Shown piece by piece: positions 62,966 to 64,000 of a stretch of 64,000 nucleotides of DNA. Location: assembly GCF_030406385.1 (NCBI RefSeq), contig NZ_JAUEPM010000007.1:150549-214548 (forward strand). Direction: 5' to 3'. Position 1 is the stretch's first letter. Each line of letters starts with the position of its first letter. The stretch is from Microbacterium oryzae. Its GTDB lineage: Bacteria > Actinomycetota > Actinomycetes > Actinomycetales > Microbacteriaceae. Below the pieces are notes generated by a model. The model saw nothing but the letters and a program-made list of their open reading frames with translations, ran no database searches and had not been told where the DNA came from. The position numbers and the translations under genes were made by a program.

Positions 62966-63166
62966 GTGTCTCACTCCGCGCGGGTATCGGCGCCGGATGA
63001 CCGCCGCAAGTGAGACACGGCCTGGCATGCGTGACATCCGTGTCTCACTCCGCGCGGGTATCGGCGCCGGATGACCACCGCGAGTGAGACACGGCCTGGC
63101 ATGCGTGACGCCCGTGTCTCACTCCGCGCGGGTATCGGCGCCGCATAACCGCCGCGAGTGAGACAC
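62966..63166 (+). repeat. 74-bp tandem repeat, almost three units, each with an inverted repeat
   Basis: Units start at 62966, 63040 and 63114, exactly 74 bp apart; the third is partial, ending at 63166. Each opens with GTGTCTCACT and, 33 bp later, has AGTGAGACAC, so every unit can fold into a 10-bp stem. The core includes GCGCGGGTATCGGCGCCG. Units differ by a few bases. The 371-bp gap (62883-63253) holds only this array and two terminators. Confidence 0.9.
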
Positions 63167-63209
63167 CCATCGCCGGCAGGGGTGACTGGCTTCCGCTTAG
63201 GGGAACGAC

Positions 63210-63241
63210 AGAGCCGGCCATCCGTCGGGATGGCCGGCTCT
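63210..63241 (-). terminator. Terminator of the minus-strand pair at the window end
   Basis: AGAGCCGGCCATCC (63210-63223), loop GTCG, GGATGGCCGGCTCT (63228-63241): a perfect 14-bp stem 12 bp after the small protein's stop. The stem repeats that of the terminator at 62901, so the two bracket the 74-bp repeat array. Confidence 0.75.
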
Positions 63242-63253
63242 CTCGTTTGCGGA

Positions 63254-63415
63254 TCAACCGAATCGGCGCTTGCCCTCCTCGGCGAGCTCTCTGATCCAGT
63301 CGGGGGTCTTGTCGCCGAGCTTCCGGTCGGCCTCGACGCGGATCTCCGCGGCGATGTAACGCGCGCGATCGCTGGGGCGGCGCCGACCCGCGGAACTCGC
63401 GGTGGGTGTGCTCAT
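63254..63415 (-). CDS. Small basic hypothetical protein (53 aa)
   Basis: A 53-residue frame from ATG at 63415 to TGA at 63256-63254. The product is rich in Arg, Lys and Glu and mostly helical: a serine/arginine-rich start, then RARYIAAEIRVEADRKLGDK and a C-terminal amphipathic helix ending KRRFG. The ATG overlaps the stop of the upstream gene (ATGA), GAGG lies six bases before it, and a terminator follows. Family not recognised; translation coupling supports that it is real. Confidence 0.7.
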   Translation of the reverse strand: MSTPTASSAGRRRPSDRARYIAAEIRVEADRKLGDKTPDWIRELAEEGKRRFG

Positions 63416-63867
63416 TTGAACCTCCTCTTGATGGCGCTCAGAACCTTGCTCCTCCTTACCAGTATGCTTCCGCTCAGCACGCTTCGGGTAGGCGCCGCCT
63501 CTCGGGTCTGGGCAGTGACCGTCACGTCCTCGTCGCTTGCCTCGGTTCCGTCCCCAGCCGGGTCGAGTACCACCACATCGACGATCGAGCGGACGAACTT
63601 CTGCTCCTCCTTCTTTGCGAGTCTGCTCTGTCTGAGGACCCGGAGCGCGGCGAGGGCCACCTCGAGGTCGACGTCGTCGCGCTCCTCACGAGTGAGCAAG
63701 CTGAGGGCCCACTCCGCCCGCTGCCACCACGCGTTGAGTCGAGTCTGACGCCGGACCCCTGCGAACGCGACGAGGGCGGCGACGATGGCAGCAACTCCCG
63801 CGAACCCGGGCGTCGCGATCCAGTCGGAGAGCCACGGCCAGATGTCGGCGTGCCAGGGCCGCGCCAC
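63412..63867 (-). CDS. Membrane protein of unknown function, 5' end next to IS insertion
   Basis: About 151 residues from GTG at 63867. One membrane helix lies at about 15-36 (GFAGVAAIVAALVAFAGV), then a mostly helical cytoplasmic part with AEWALSLLTREERDDVDLEV followed by ALAALRVLRQSRLAKKEEQKFV. The frame continues upstream into the insertion sequence that begins at 63874, so the original start or promoter may have been displaced and the N-terminus is uncertain. It is coupled to the 53-residue gene downstream. Function unknown. Confidence 0.6.
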   Translation of the reverse strand: MARPWHADIWPWLSDWIATPGFAGVAAIVAALVAFAGVRRQTRLNAWWQRAEWALSLLTREERDDVDLEVALAALRVLRQSRLAKKEEQKFVRSIVDVVVLDPAGDGTEASDEDVTVTAQTREAAPTRSVLSGSILVRRSKVLSAIKRRFK

Positions 63868-63873
63868 CCATGG

Positions 63874-64000
63874 TGTCGGCGGCGCTCGAAAACTGGACAG
63901 TAGCGGCGCGTGAAAAGTGAACACTCAACGATTGGAGAGTGATCACTTTGGAGGACTGGGCTCTGATCCGCAGGCTCGCTGCGGAAGGCGTCTCGAAGGC
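63874..64000 (+). mobile_element. IS21-type insertion sequence, left end (continues beyond window)
   Basis: The element appears to start at TGTCGGCGGCGCTCG (63874), followed by ACTGGACAGT and the sequence shared with 38968-39052. The start of an istA-type gene follows at 63939. The outer 25 bp also resemble both ends of the insertion at 39958-40633. The right end lies outside the window. Confidence 0.7.
63939..64000 (+). CDS. istA: IS21-type transposase IstA, N-terminal fragment at window edge
   Basis: GTG-ATC-ACT opens a frame reading VITLEDWALIRRLAAEGVSK, the usual start of actinobacterial IstA helix-turn-helix domains (xISLEDWAxIRxLxxxG). The gene runs off the window. A TTG at 63948 with GGAG nine bases upstream is another possible start. 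Confidence 0.7.
   Translation, partial: MITLEDWALIRRLAAEGVSK

Noticed and set aside
62966..63166. Possible CRISPR array
   Set aside because: The repeat fills the whole 74-bp unit with no variable spacers, and no cas genes are present.

Overview
The window is 64 kb of high-GC DNA from an actinobacterium. A member of the Microbacteriaceae (Microbacterium-like) fits best: the order is rplM-rpsI-glmM, GTG starts and four-base ATGA/GTGA gene overlaps are common, and the formylglycine-generating enzyme is of the Streptomyces/Mycobacterium type. The genus is inferred from protein style, not from a marker search. No rRNA, convincing tRNA, CRISPR array or replication origin was seen.

Bases 1-26,400 are a sulfatase and uptake region. 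Five cysteine-type (CxPxR) sulfatases lie in three separate transcription units. One unit runs from a Dpp/Opp-type ABC transporter through a TetR regulator to two sulfatases, with a GPH-family sugar symporter just beyond. The second is PadR-sulfatase. The third is two overlapping sulfatases ending in a very short GntR-type DNA-binding protein, divergent from a sugar ABC transporter with a ROK regulator. A formylglycine-generating enzyme (FGE), needed to activate such sulfatases, is divergent from the Dpp-type operon and is co-translated with two small DUF202 membrane proteins. Candidate operators sit in the shared control regions. NhaA, a secreted Pro-Gly-Lys-rich protein and dispersed intergenic repeats fill the gaps.

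Bases 25,300-31,500 hold two acyltransferase-3 membrane proteins, a decayed MmyB/XRE regulator, a GDSL/SGNH hydrolase gene broken by many frameshifts, and a membrane-anchored coiled-coil protein. Bases 31,500-33,900 are the housekeeping operon rplM-rpsI-glmM.

Bases 34,200-57,100 are an exopolysaccharide locus: priming sugar-phosphate transferase, low-molecular-weight tyrosine phosphatase, bacterial tyrosine kinase, then flippase, polymerase, four glycosyltransferases, two pyruvyltransferase-family proteins, a WcaF-like acetyltransferase, gmd and fcl (GDP-L-fucose synthesis), a DUF4012 protein and a secreted wall-anchor-like protein. A pile of nested insertion sequences (38,968-42,318) divides the locus: an IS21-type element with an exact 4-bp target duplication sits in an IS3-type relic, and itself contains a smaller insertion carrying a deleted IS30-type transposase.

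Bases 57,900-62,900 are a compact signalling unit: histidine kinase, membrane protein with a degenerate GGDEF-like domain, membrane-anchored GH6 glycosidase, and a response regulator whose linker is collagen-like (Gly-X-Y). It is followed by a 74-bp tandem repeat and two terminators with the same stem. The window ends in another IS21-type element whose left end matches the fragment at 38,968.
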